Below the pieces are notes generated by a model. It was not told where the DNA came from. It searched no databases and saw only the letters and a program-made list of their open reading frames with translations. Shown one piece after another: positions 12,801 through 24,171 of a stretch of DNA of 64,000 nt. The stretch spans positions 81,313,556 to 81,377,555 of the forward strand of contig CM055899.1 in assembly GCA_029582155.1 (NCBI GenBank), given 5' to 3'. The DNA is from Panopea generosa. Its lineage: Eukaryota > Mollusca > Bivalvia > Adapedonta > Hiatellidae. The first letter of the stretch is position 1. Each line of letters starts with the position of its first letter. A program made the position numbers and the translations under genes.

Positions 12801-15800
12801 AGCATTTACATAGGGATACTACAGTGTTTTCTCCAGAGCATGTTTCTTGCGTTTTTGACGCAATTAAATCTCATTTGAGCAATCAAGTTTGTGCAGTGCG
12901 TCCACTATGACGCATCCTTAAAAAAACAGAAATTCAAATTACGCATATTTGTTTCTGCAAGCCGGTTTCAGAGTTATTTTAACAATGCTAGCTGTGGTCT
13001 GATTCAGGGAAACCCCAGTCATGCGGTCCTACTAAGTTATGTAAATGCTTTAATTAGTTATTAACGCTATGTTGATGCAATCGCTTAGACGATTATGATC
13101 ACATATATAATTTTCCGCGAAGCAGTATTATAGTTTAAAGACAACATCTGTGAAAACAAACGTACGCTGCAACAATAGCACTGATATATACCGAGTTTTA
13201 GATTGTTTGTATATACAGATGAAATGTGGAAATCTTGAAACTTTTCAAGAAAAATGTTTGAAATGTACGGACGGTACTCTATCTGATAAACTTAAAATAT
13301 ATATATTTTTTTTTACCTCCATTTATTCCAAGTTTAAAACTAGTCAACTGATGACCCCAAGATTTCAGTCAGTGGGTCATTAATGACCCCTAAAAAGGCT
13401 GTAACTATGGAAAAACATAAAATTCTCTTTTTTTCCATCCAATTAGGCAAAATTACTGATCAACTTGTGTTCTGAAGTATCATCTAGTCATAGGAAATAA
13501 GATTTAGTTCAATAAGGAGAATTGACTTTCCATAAAAGACCAGGGTGGGTAAAAAAAAGTTTTAAAATAGAAAATGTTTCAAAATCTTCTTCTCAACAAT
13601 CTATCGGTCAAATTTATCTCAGTGAGTATGGGTTTAAAGTTTGTACAAATCAAGGGGCTTGTATTTATAGGGGCCCTGTAAGGGGACTTTGAGTTTTATA
13701 TAGGAATACTATTGGAAAATGCTCATTTTTTAATCCATTTATGATTCTTTTTATACGCCCGACAAACGAAGTTTTGAGGGGGTATATTGGAGTCACCCTG
13801 AGGTCGGTCTGTCGGTCAGGTCTGTCCATTGCAATTTTCCTTGTCCGGAGCATCACTTGAAAAGTACTGGATGGAATTTCATCAAACGTCATACAATGGT
13901 AGAATATAATGAGAGGAAGTGCAGTGTACAAGAAACATAACTCTATTCTTGCTAATTACAGAGTTATTGCCCTTTGATATTTTTTCTTGTCCGGAGCATA
14001 ACTTGAAAAGTACCTGATGGAATTTCATCAAGCTTCATACAATGGTAGAATATAATGAGAGGAAGTGCAGTGTACAGGAAACATAACTCTATTCTTGTTT
14101 ATTACAGAGTTATTGCCCTTTGATATATTTCCCTTGTCCGGAGCATTACTTTTAAAGTACTGGATGGAATTTCATCAAAATTCATACAATTGGTAGAATA
14201 TAATGACAGGAAGTGCAGTGTACAAGAAACATAACTCTATTCTTGCTAATTACAGAGTTATTGCCCTTTGATATATTTCCCTTGTCCGGAGCATTACTTT
14301 TAAAGTACTGGATGGAATTTCATCAAACTTCATACAATGGTAGAATATAATGACAGGAAGTGCAGTGTACAGGAAACATAACTCTATTCTTGCTAATTAC
14401 AGAGTTATTGCCCTTTGATATATTTCCCTTGTCCGGAGCATTACTCTTAAAGTACTGGATGGAATTTCATCAAACTTCATACAATGGTAGAATATAATGA
14501 CAGGAAGTGCAGTGTACAAGAAACATAACTCTATTCTTGCTAATTACAGAGTTATTGCCCTTTGATATATTTCCCTTGTCTGGCGCAGTACTTTTAAAGT
14601 ACTTTTAAAGCCATCAGTGATAACAGTTTAATAAAGTTCATGAAAGAACCAAGTTGATGAATACATGGAGTTCGAGCAAAGCAGGTTCGATATTGTATTC
14701 CTAGTGCTCTTGTTTGTTTCTTATCCATAAAATTCTTGTCCCTCAGCATAACTCAAAAAAGTATAACATTTATTGATTGCCATGAAAGCTTGTACACTGC
14801 ACAATAATTAAAAAGACCGTTTTTAATTTTAACAAAACCATAAAAAAATTAACAATACAAACAACTCAGTCCATAACATTCTCTTTTATTAAGAATTTTT
14901 TTTGTCTGTAGCATAACTTTAAAACTATTGGATATAATTTAATAAAACTTCATACAATGGCTAACCATTTTTTAATAAAACTTCATACAATGGTTAACCA
15001 TTTTCTGTCATGGTGGCGTTCGGGGGTATTCATCACTACAGTGATAGGTCTAGTTTTATTCAATTTGAGTTTTGAAGCATCTGCTAGTCATAACAAATAA
15101 TATTTTGATTGACTTTCTAAAAGGGGTCAGGTGGGGTCACAAATTGAACATTGTCATAATCTTATTCTTAACAACCGGTCAGTCAGATTTGTTCATATTT
15201 GATATAAATTATCCCTATGACTAAGAGTTCTAAGTTTGCACAAATCAAGGGGCACTGGAATATATAGAGGTCCTGTAAGGGGACTTTCAATTTTACATAG
15301 GAAGATTATGGGAAAATGGAAAATTATCATTTGTGTTATATGTTGTTGTATTTGAGTTTTCAAGTATTGTCTAGTAGCAGTAAATTTGATTTTGTTCAAT
15401 AAAAAGGATTGAATTTCCATAAGGGGCCAGGGGGTGAGGTGCAATATGGTTAAAATTGGAAATTTTTATAAATCTTCCTCTCAATAACCTTTCATTCAAA
15501 CTAGTTTATATTTGATATAAATTATCCTTACATCAGCAAGGATTGAAGATTCTGCATATCAAGGGTTGGGATACATTGGGGCCCTGCAAGTTGACTTTTA
15601 CATTAACATAAGAATATTATAGGGAAACTGTTTTTTTTTTCATTTTCACATCCATGTGTACAAAAAAAACTTCTGTTTGAAATCTAAAGCATTTTTGCTC
15701 ATAACAAATCCCTAAGAGTGGGTGATTGAAGTTCTGACAAATCATGGGGCTGGGTTGTATAAGGGTTCTGTACAGGGACTGTATTCTTATGCCTCTCCAA

Positions 15801-18800
15801 AATGTTTTGGGTGGCATATGGTAATCGCACTGTTCATCCTTCCGTCCGTTTTTTTATATCCGGCCTGTAACTTTGTCATGCATAGATGGATTTTGTAAAT
15901 ACTTGTTACAAATGATCAACATTACTTGATGACGTGTCATGAGTAAGACCCACACCCTTACCTCAAAGGTCAAGGTCACACTTTGAGTTTGTTTGACAAC
16001 ACTTTGAGTCTGTGTCAGATTTCGTGTCCAGTCTTTAACTTTGTCATGCATTAATGGATTTTATAAATACTTGCTACAAATGATCAACATAACATGACAA
16101 CGTGTCGCAAGAAAGACCTACACCCGTACCTCAAAGGCCAAGGTCACACTTTGAGTCTGTGTGAGATTTCGTGTCTGGTCTGTAACTTTGTCATGCATAG
16201 ATGGATTTTATTAATACTTGCTACAAATGATCAACATAACATGATGATGTGTTGCACATTACACCCAGACTCTCATTCCAAAGGTCATGGTCACAATTGA
16301 ACTTTGATGACACTTTCAGTCTGATTGAGATTTCGTGTCCAGTCTGTAACTTTGTGATGCATAGATGGATTTTATGAATACTGGCTACTAATGATCAGTA
16401 TCACATGACGACTTGTTGCACTTAACACCCAGACTCCCACTTCAAAGGTCAAGGTCACAATTTAATTTTGTTTGACAACACTTTCAGTCTGTCTGAGATT
16501 TTGTGTCCGGTCTGTAGCTTTGTCACCTATGGTTAAATTTCAAAATCTGTAACTTTATCATAAAAGGATGGATTTAAAAAACACTTGGCTCAATTTATCA
16601 ATTGATCAACATGACATAAGGACTTGTCCGTTAAGACCCAGAACCTTACCTCAAGGTCACATTTTTAGTTTGTTTGATATTTCATTACTGGTCTGTAGCT
16701 TTGCTTTACATGGAGGGATTTTGAAATAGCTTGACACAAGTCAGTCATTAACATTAATTCTTTATATCACTTGTCCAGTCGGACAAGTATTTCTAAAATC
16801 TGCTTGTCCTGACAAAAAACAGTTTGTCCTACTTTATTCTAGAATACTGGTACTAGTTTTATGGATATAAATTAATTAAATAAACTGTTTTATCAAGGTT
16901 AAAAACAGGGGATTTGCGAAAAAGAGATGCTGTGTTTGATTTCTGAATTTTCACTTGTCCTGTTGGGCTAGCAGCCTTATATTTGACTTGTCCATACCCA
17001 CGGTTCATTTGTCTTGGACATTTGGATGAGTGTTAATGTAAAGCCCTGCACAAGTGATCATCATATCATGATGATGTGTCGCCTGCATTTACCTGTAGAA
17101 AAATCCAGACCGTTACATCAGATGTCAAGGTGAAGGTTACACAACGGTCAAGGTCATGCTTTAATGTAAAAAAACATGAAATTGCATGTCTAGTCTGAAA
17201 GGTCATTCTATTACTCTGATATTCATGTATACCTCGCTACCTATTATAATAACATTATTTCATATATTGTTATTTTCACTGACCATTTGGGGGGCATGCG
17301 ACACTTACCAGTGACATTTCTTGTTATTTTACAGATGAATGGTATGGGAATTTAAAGTAATTCCTTTTCATAGCAATTAACTTTTTGTTCAGTATGGGTG
17401 TGGTGGGGGTATTTATCCATAAGTTTTTAAGACGACCCTCCCAAAGAACGTAAATATTGTGAAATTTGAAAAAGTGCTATGGCCATAATGAGCCAGTAGA
17501 GCATCCTTAGGCCCTCTTCTGCCTCTTGTTTGTAATTTATCATGTTCTTTGCTTGTCAGGAGCACAACATCAAACATAGGGAAGATAATCCTTCAACTTT
17601 AAACACTTGTAAAGCACAGTGAGGCTCTGTCTAGCCACAAAGTTCTGCAGGTTTACTTTTGATGGAATTACTTATTTTTTTTGTATATTTTCTAACTTGT
17701 CCAGAGCACGATATTGTAGTCTCAGTGGATTTGTATAATATTTGTACATAATGTATAAATATATAATATACATTGATCATTTCATATCTTCTGTATTAAT
17801 TTCTCTTTCAATATCGATTGTACCATTCACACAAGAAAAAGCAGCTTTTTGGACAAACATCCATTTTGGAAAGAGCATCGTGTCACACAATTTGGCAGGT
17901 TTACTTTTGAAGGAATTACTTCCCTTTGTTATGTGTTTAGCTCAGGCTTCTGTTTCACCAACATTTTACGAAATAATTAAATAACTTAACCAAGTTTTGA
18001 CTGGTTATTTATTATTATATAATCATATCAATGAAAGAATATGCAGTTTTACTGGAACCAGTCTAAAATCATGGTCACCTGGCTATATATATTATATATA
18101 ATCTTTTCTAACACTTCAGTTAAGGATAATCTGCATGTTCTGTCACCATTTTCAGGGTCTCCCCATATCAGCAAAGATTCTGCCGGGTCCATAAAGTGTG
18201 AGTTCTGTGACTCGTTCTACTCCAAGAAAAGATATGTGCGTATGCATATGTACAGAATGCACAGAGAGTTAATGCCAAGCTTCACGTGTGGTGTGTGTAA
18301 TGCAGAGTTTCAGTTCAGTAAGTAAATGAAGAATTTAATACCGTTCTTGTACTAGAACATTTAGTAAAACAGAAATACTGATTTGGTGTAAATAGTACAC
18401 ATCTGTTAATATCAAACTACCATGGTCTTGGAAACTGGATGTTCACTCTAGGTCAGTCGACATTACATTATAACAAACATTTTTTTTTAGTATTTTAAAT
18501 AATATACCTTTTCTACAATTGTATTTCCAATATTTATTTTGTATGACAATTAAATGTGATGCTATTTATCACTTTTTCACTTTTGATAAATACAATTTCA
18601 GTATCATAAATATAAACTAGGTATCAGTAGGCCAGTCTTTATTAGTGGTAATTTTTTTTGTTTTTATATTCTACAGCCAACACTGATATTAAAGAGGCCC
18701 CTTCTATATCACCGATATTTCTTTCAATCTAACCAGTAAAACTCCACATTTATATCAAACATCATATATTATGGATATTCTGCTCAATAACTTTTACTTT

Positions 18801-21800
18801 ATTTTGTCCCTGTAGTGTAAAAATCTTTAAGGTTGTTGATCAAATGCTAGATCACTCATCGGCCAATATCAGATTATGCTAAGATATTCCCGAATGAAAC
18901 AGAAAATGCTGACTTTGTATTAATGAATTACTCGTAAATAATACAGAATCAACCATTATTATCAAATGGAATATTTTGCAGTAAATTCTGATAGGGATAA
19001 AATATAGGGAGTAAACTTTCAGCATTTTTAAATATTGACATTTGAAACACATTTATTCAAGTTTTAACATTAATTGTTTAAAAAAAAAAATCAAAATGTT
19101 AGTCTTTCCAAAACATTGTTATAAGCTTTGACCACCAATTTCATCATTTTAAGCTTGACTATTCATAGAATAGTGAGGCTATTGTACTCGCCCCGGCGTC
19201 AGCGTTGGTTTTTCAGGTTAAATTTTTTTGTCAGGTAAGATATCTAGTATGCAACCACTCATTCGATATGAATGAAACTTCACATGTGTGTTCAGCATCA
19301 TCAGTGGAACACACAGAGACAATAACCAAAACTCTGGATTGCATTTTGGTACAGTTATGGCCCTTTTTGGACTTAATTTTTAAGGTTAAAGCTTTTTATC
19401 AGGTAAGATATCTAGTATGCAACCACTCATTAGATATGAATGAAACTTCACATGTGTGTTCAGCACCATCACTGGAACACACAGAGACAATAATCATAAC
19501 CCTGGGTTGCATTTTGGCAGAGTATTGGCCTTTTTGAACTTAATAATTCAGGTTAAATTTTTTTATTGGGTAAAATAAAAGTAAGTAAAGTGGTTGTTTA
19601 TTATAGTGTCACCCCTATTGAAAGGACCAGCCACACTGGGCTTATGAGATACCTTTTTTATGCTGTACAGTTACTTCCTGGAAGCTACCATTGCCAGGCA
19701 TCACTGGCTGTTAGACATTCGGTACCGCTCAATTTAACTAGCTGGGTGAGCAACCAGCCGCATCAGAATAAATCCAAGTGCTTTCATTGGGATTCGAACC
19801 TTCGACCTCCCGCTTCCAAGGCAGACGTCTTAACCACTAGCCCACGGAAGACCTTATGAAATATCTACATGTATGCAATCACTCATTAGATATAAATAAA
19901 AATTCACATGTGTGTTCAGCATTATCATTGGAACACCTAAAGACAAGAATCATAACTCTGGGTTGCTTTTTTGGCATAGTTATGACCCTTTTAGACTTAA
20001 TTTCTTAGGTTAAATTTTTTTATCAGGTAAGATATCTAGGCAACCACTCATTGGATATGAATGAAACTTCTTATGTGTGTTCAGCATCATCAACAGAATG
20101 CACAGAGAGGAGAACCATAACTCTGGTTGCATTTTCACATAGTTATTGCCCTTTCGGACTTGGTTAGAGATTTTTAGCAGGTAAAAGTTTTTGATTTGGA
20201 CTTATTTTATCAACCTATCATTGGACATGAATGAAACTTCACATGTGAATCATCTAGGAAACTAGTAGAGACAAAATGTTTTACAAATAGGGTTGTGGCC
20301 GTCTCTCAAGTGTATTCAGAACCATGACCCTGGTAGCATAATTGGCTCACCCTAAGGGACCAATCTGTTACATAGTGTTATATAGGGAAAACTTTATATA
20401 TATGTTTTATATTTTTCTACCAAACTTGGAGGCATAATTATTCACTTTTTTAAAAAAACACTTTTTTTTAAAAATTTAAATTCTCATTTTCATGAAAAAA
20501 ATTTTTTTCATTTACATGGAAGGGTATCCAGCTGTGCATGCTTGTAAAAGATTATTACAACTATCGATCCATTTTTATGAACTGGTACTGGTTTATTGCC
20601 CATGATGTGGATTGCATATATTGTATATGTAACTGGTATATTACCATATGATTTGAAGGTATTGCATAGATGGCTTATGTAAAACATTGATAAACTACTC
20701 TTGAAACAGAAGACCATCTCAACTATAGCTTACACTTTATTTTAAATTCTTGCTGGAATTATTTCAGGTAATGTTTAATTAATATGCATGACCAACTTAC
20801 CGGTATATTATTCTAGTCAGGCAATTGTAGAATTTAGGGTAATTATATGTACATGGTGTGCCTTAAGCTAGGTATTGGAACACCTGTTTGTTTTTCGACA
20901 ATGGTTAATGAATTTATAAAGTAATTTTAAAGTTTGGAAGACAAGTGTAACTTAATCCTAAATTAGATCATATTAAGGCAAATATGAGCCATCCTTTCAA
21001 AAATACAAAACTGTTGATAATAAATATTATTGTTGATTTTATTTTATTATTTTGCAAATTTAAATTTAACAGACAAGCATTAAGGTATATAATAATTATG
21101 GCTTAATTTTACCAATTTTATATAAATTGTTTTCCATTTGCTACTTATTTCCTGAAAAAGCTGTTGTTTTAGAACAGCATTGAAATAATCGAGCACGCTG
21201 TCCCTCTGAAAGCTCTTGTTTGATATTTAAAAATATATTCATGTAATTTTGAAAAACGAAGTATTTTCATTTACTATTGAAAAGGACTGTTCAACTGATA
21301 CATACTTTATGTCTGTCCTCCAACAATTATATCCACAAAATAAAACAAAACTTTGGCTGAAACACGAGTCACAAACCCAACTGCTATTGAGTTTATGTTA
21401 CATTAATAAAAATGTAACATAAATCAGAAATGCATGAATGTGTTCTTTTGATAAATAGTGTGTTGTGCACTGTATCACATGATGGTATCTTAACCCTTTA
21501 CTTCATAAAGACGCCTTTGGACACCGCTAATATTGAAAGCATTAATTCACCATGTATCAGCAATGGGTGATTTATGTTTATATTAACTGACAGAGTGGAA
21601 AACAGTGCAGGAAGTGTTCAGATTGCTCATTACGAGCAATCTGAACTCTTTCTGCACTGTTTTCAAAGGCCTTCTGTGATTGGTGCGGGAAAACGCGTAT
21701 CTATGGAGTAAAGGGTTAACCAAAGTTGTACGTAGGCTCGTCCCCATTTGCTGTCAAAAGACAACCCAGAGTATTGGTTGTCAGGAGTAATTCACTTGCT

Positions 21801-24171
21801 AAAGTATAATAATAAAAAATATAACATAATGCAATAAACATTAGACCATCCTTTAGAAAATAAAAAAATTATATTTGTTTGCTGTGCTCCAACCCAGTAT
21901 TTTTCATGCGGGTATGTAGGTAAAGCAAATTGGACAGAAATTATGAAAATATATATATAAAAGTCAATAAAAAAATTCGGGTAGTGGTAATTTTAAATGA
22001 GAAGGTAGGACACAGCAAGCAATTTATTTTTTAAGACGTCCTTACAACATTCAGAAGTTACTTTTAGTTATTTGTATTTTTCAGAAGAGGCTTTGCTTCA
22101 GCACAAAAGAGACTTGAATCACAAAGGATCTGTTAACCCCGAATGTTACCAATGTGAACATTGTGGGAATACATTCAATCTGAGGTCTTCATATACCTAT
22201 CATATCAAATACTCCCACTCGGACATCTTAAACTGCATCTGTAATCAGTGTGGCAAAAAATTTAAAACCAAAGGAGGACTGAATGCACATATAAGAAACA
22301 TTCATGAGAGAGAACCTACTGTTTGTGATATTTGTGGGAAAGTTTTTCAGGTAAATAACCAAGTGATCATATAAAATGTAATTATTAAAAAATAAAATCA
22401 TAAAAAATACTGTTATGCAAAAAAGAAAAAAGATTCGCTATTGAGAGTAAACTTTAAGGACTACAATATGCATGTAAATGATATGTTCATAAATGTTTAT
22501 ATGCCAGTGCCATTCATGGGGAAGCATATAGGATTACCCCTGTTTGTCTGTACATGTACATCACACCATGTCTGGCAGCTTTATATCTGACTAACTGATT
22601 AGAAAGTATCAGAATCCATACATGAAAAAGTACTTGTTTTATGTACTGTATCCATCTAAATAAACACCTGGGGTGGGGGGGGGGGGTTCATTTATCAAAA
22701 GAGATGTTTCACAAACAAAAACATTTACAATTAAGTTTCTTTTTACTGAAAAACACTTTAAATGTTTATTTTTTTAACAGAAATTGAGCGGGGATACCCT
22801 CGGAAAATAACGTTAATTTTTCTTCTTTCGAAATAAGATTTTTACGGGAGATTTTGATCACGGCCTGTGAGACTGTTAATTGGTAAAAAAAAAGAGTTTT
22901 TGTCTCACGCTTTGGGGTATCACATGTGAAAGGGTGGGTGGGGTTGGTGTTTATACAGGGAAATAAAGTACATTAACCCAAGTCAGGTGAAGCTAATCTT
23001 CCGACTTTCCATTTTCATCATTGTCTTCCTCACTTCTAGACTCGGCGTACACAGTTTATTCATTGGTACCATTGTTATTTACACATGAAATGCATCCTAG
23101 AAACAAAAAGAAGATAAAGTAATTATTTTATTGGTTTTATAATCAATGTAAAACCAAATTAATTAAAATGTAGGGTGGTAGTGCATTGGATACAGTGTTG
23201 GCCGGTCACTCCAGTGGTTGTGGGTTTGATTCCCTAGCTCGACTCAATGCCTCTCAAAAACAACACTCAGTACACCAGTTATACAGAGGAAGCGGACTCG
23301 TGAGCTGCTCATTTGAGCTTTGTTCGCAATCAAGCTTAAATAAACAAGTATAGAGTAATGAAATTTTGATATTTTGTCTCGTTATCATTAATCAATTGGC
23401 ATATCAGCTATATGTTCATCTAAATATATTGAAACAGTACTTGGGCATCAATGACACCACTCAGATATATGATTTCCCAGTAGAAACTGTTGGAGAAAAA
23501 GTGGCTCATCTAAAATTGTAGTCAATAGCTAGGTATTATTATAATAGAGTGTGTGGTTCAGTAGTAGAGCACCGAACCCAGGATCGTATGGTCGTGGGTT
23601 TGATCTTCCACCAGTGCTATGTGCGGTGTCCTTGAGCAAGACATATTTTCTGCATACACTAAGAACTGGTTTTACCCAGGAAGACTTGGAACATGATCTG
23701 TTCTAAGATGTAATAACTTGTTTGACAATCACAGTAAAATAAAAAAAAGTTCAAACTAACTTATTATAGTCACTACAAAAAAATTCTCCCAATCAAGTAG
23801 CACTTGGTCAAATCTCACCATTTTATTTAAACTACATGATATGTTTGTTGTTACACAATTAGACAATAGTCACTATTGTGATCATTTTCCTTTGACTCTC
23901 AAATCACACATTCATCCACTAATACAAAAGAGAGGAAAATGCATTCAAGGGACACATTGTGCTAGTAGCTCATTCTTTTCTTTTGTAAAAATCTTTTCAG
24001 GGAAAAGTGCCAATGTTGTCTCACAGAATTCGTCACAATGAGGAAAAGAAATGCCACACGTGTGAATACTGTGGAAAAGCTTTCTTCCATAAGGCAGCCA
24101 TGATGTTACATGTGAGAATACACACTGGGGAGAAACCGTTCAAGTGTGACCAATGTACATACTGCCTGTAA
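6775..24171 (+). CDS. C2H2 zinc-finger protein gene (five exons, 906 codons)
   Basis: Predicted nuclear, nucleic-acid-binding protein. The proposed exons are 6775-6885 (ATG at 6789), 9578-11602, 18156-18317, 22085-22350 and 24001-24171. Every junction has GT-AG boundaries and the phases join without a stop: 97+2025+162+266+171 coding bases make 907 codons including the stop. The first ~710 residues are low-complexity and include a 28-residue tandem repeat (about residues 145-320). The C-terminal ~190 residues carry six complete C2H2 fingers and a seventh that is cut short. Only one TGEKPF linker is seen, between fingers 6 and 7. The specific family and target are not recognised. The gene lies entirely in the spacer of the large inverted repeat. 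Exon 1 is the least certain part; a non-coding 5' exon may exist. Confidence 0.75.
6886..9577 (+). other. Zinc-finger gene intron 1
   Basis: AT-rich, with no coding signal recognised. It holds a degenerate tandem duplication around 8205-8400 (units of about 100 bp with 'ccatgcagtttacac') and another diverged duplication at about 9110-9200 and 9455-9525 ('cgagyacataggaaat'). It ends in a strong pyrimidine tract and cag before exon 2. Confidence 0.6.
9578..11602 (+). CDS. Zinc-finger gene exon 2 (repeat-rich N-terminal region)
   Basis: A 2025-bp open exon. The acceptor tctttttcag precedes it and the donor AAAG|GTAGGA follows it; reading on past the donor meets a TAG after six codons. It encodes a Thr/Ser/Val-rich region, then about six copies of a 28-residue unit (TGPVQMSDIIAPKVTECEP is the core), then a Lys/Ser-rich stretch. 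Near the end is a more ordered-looking segment (KKKQLLIQCMMESAVLWKSC ... FEISGPSIPTCFFRPSDFVE), which is the only part resembling a folded domain. No known domain is recognised. The repeat is unusually rich in paired Cys (TECEPMCD). Confidence 0.8.
9916..10440 (+). repeat. Coding tandem repeat, 84-bp unit (28 aa), ~6 copies
   Basis: Units start with A-K-A-T or A-N-T-T and continue GPVQMSDIIAPKVTECEPMC-D-V/I-T-V. Early copies are diverged (IIAANVT, GSVQMFD) and later copies are almost identical at the DNA level, which indicates recent unequal exchange. AKAT and ANTT starts alternate, giving a 56-residue higher-order period. The length is always a multiple of three, so the frame is kept. Confidence 0.95.
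11603..13744 (+). other. Zinc-finger gene intron 2, first part
   Basis: Non-coding. 11760-12200 carries diverged copies of the same type of unit seen in the next repeat ('cttgaaaattactg', 'tccttcaaactttg', 'cagcgcacaag'). 12200-13740 holds more dispersed-repeat-like text, such as 'ggggccctgtaaggggactt' at 12781 and again at 13669. No conserved exon was recognised. Confidence 0.5.
13745..15050 (+). repeat. Dispersed repeat with ~148-bp internal tandem units
   Basis: The head 'tatacgcccgacaaacgaag' is followed by a GC-richer stretch with 'cggtctgtcggtc', then about five tandem units of ~148 bp from 13836 to 14580. Each unit has 'cttgtccggagcat', 'ctggatggaatttcatcaaa', 'ggaagtgcagtgtac' and 'gagttattgccctttgat'. 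A terminus-like 'gtgctcttgtttg' lies at 14706, and related fragments run to 15050. Typical of bivalve non-coding dispersed repeats (inference). Confidence 0.8.
15786..17327 (+). repeat. Dispersed repeat with ~160-bp internal tandem units
   Basis: Begins 'ttatgcctctccaaaatg' and 'tccttccgtccg'. It then has about five diverged units from 15860 to 16700 containing 'tgtaactttgtcatgcatag', 'gatcaacat' and 'tcaaaggtcaaggtcaca'. It ends after 'gcatgcgacacttaccagtg' with 'tttcttgtt'. The same 3' part is present in both inverted-repeat arms (640-1056 and 31745-32185). Confidence 0.8.
17328..18155 (+). other. Zinc-finger gene intron 2, end
   Basis: Non-coding. A 'tgcctcttgtttg' repeat end lies at about 17519. 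The acceptor accattttcag is at 18145-18155. No other feature was seen. Confidence 0.5.
18156..18317 (+). CDS. Zinc-finger gene exon 3 (finger 1 and first half of finger 2)
   Basis: Encodes a complete C2H2 finger (KCEFCDSFYSKKRYVRMHMY..H, spacing C-2-C-12-H-4-H). It then encodes the first half of a second finger (FTCGVCNAEFQF), interrupted by the intron. The donor is TTCA|GTAAGT. Without splicing the frame stops two codons later. The one-base carry-over matches the start of exon 4, and the finger is completed there. Confidence 0.9.
19150..20170 (+). repeat. Dispersed repeat with ~170-bp internal tandem units
   Basis: Starts 'aagcttgactattcatagaa' and 'gccccggcgtcagcg'. It then repeats units with 'aggtaagatatctagtatgc', 'aaccactcatt', 'atgaatgaaacttcacatgt' and 'gttatggccctttttgga' at about 19235, 19405, 19860 and 20025. 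A tRNA-derived SINE is inserted between the second and third units. Confidence 0.8.
19580..19856 (-). mobile_element. tRNA-derived SINE (family A)
   Basis: The reverse complement has an RNA polymerase III A-box-like tgggctagtggttaagacg and a B box ggttcgaatccc about 40 bp later, as in a tRNA head. A tRNA-unrelated body of ~200 bp follows and ends in a T/A-rich tail at the left side. It interrupts a tandem unit of the surrounding repeat, which proves insertion. Confidence 0.8.
21494..21715. mobile_element. piggyBac-type MITE, copy 1 (222 bp)
   Basis: Flanked by TTAA on both sides (21490-21493 and 21716-21719). The ends are CCCTTTACT and AGTAAAGGG. The centre is a long hairpin (aaaacagtgcaggaagtgttcagattgc... 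against its complement), so the element folds back on itself. TTAA targets and CCCTTT ends are typical of piggyBac superfamily MITEs. A second copy is at 42523-42711. Confidence 0.88.
22085..22350 (+). CDS. Zinc-finger gene exon 4 (fingers 2-5)
   Basis: Starts inside finger 2 and supplies its two His (LLQHKRDLNH). It then encodes finger 3 (YQCEHCGNTFNLRSSYTYH), finger 4 (CNQCGKKFKTKGGLNAH) and the Cys pair of finger 5 (CDICGKVFQ). The spacing between fingers is irregular, without TGEKP linkers. The donor CAG|GTAAAT is in phase 0. Both introns around this exon fall inside a finger. Confidence 0.93.
23169..23345 (+). mobile_element. tRNA-derived SINE (family B)
   Basis: The A-box-like ggtggtagtgcattgg and the B box gggtttgattccc lie about 45 bp apart, followed by ~100 bp of unrelated body. 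No other copy was found in the window. Confidence 0.65.
23550..23735 (+). mobile_element. tRNA-derived SINE (family C), full copy
   Basis: The A-box-like gtggttcagtagtagagc and the B-box-like gggtttgatcttcc begin the element. The body runs 'ctatgtgcggtgtccttgag', 'gcaagacatattttctg', 'caggaagac', 'ctgttctaagatgtaataac'. The same family lies reversed at 60367-60527 and as a tail at 6644-6735. Confidence 0.8.
24001..24171 (+). CDS. Zinc-finger gene exon 5 (fingers 5-7, last finger broken)
   Basis: Completes finger 5 (GKVPMLSHRIRH), encodes finger 6 (HTCEYCGKAFFHKAAMMLH, then VRIHTGEKPF), and starts finger 7 (KCDQCTY). The frame then reads C-L and stops (TAA at 24169). In the neighbouring frame, from about 24164, the next bases encode CNAPQNLQKHMKIHVN and a TAA at 24215-24217. 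Leaving out one base near 24163 gives exact C-2-C-12-H-3-H spacing. The last finger therefore appears broken by a single-base insertion, which could be a real allele or a sequence error. Confidence 0.88.
   Translation, partial: GKVPMLSHRIRHNEEKKCHTCEYCGKAFFHKAAMMLHVRIHTGEKPFKCDQCTYCL

Larger units (their letters stand above)
18318..22084 (+). other. Zinc-finger gene intron 3
   Basis: 3.8 kb of non-coding sequence holding the tandem-unit repeat at 19150-20170 with an inserted SINE, and a MITE at 21494-21715. The remainder (18318-19150, 20170-21490, 21720-22084) is AT-rich with short homopolymers and nothing recognisable. It ends in ttatttgtatttttcag. Confidence 0.6.
22351..24000 (+). other. 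Zinc-finger gene intron 4
   Basis: Non-coding. It contains a G-rich homopolymer (about 22671-22687) and two tRNA-derived SINEs (about 23169 and 23550). It ends with a pyrimidine-rich tract and ttttcag. Confidence 0.6.

Noticed and set aside
23169-23735. Possible functional tRNA genes (also 19580, 38190, 49205, 60367, 63450)
   Set aside because: Pol III boxes are present, but acceptor and anticodon stems do not pair convincingly and several copies have shared non-tRNA bodies, so they are SINE heads.
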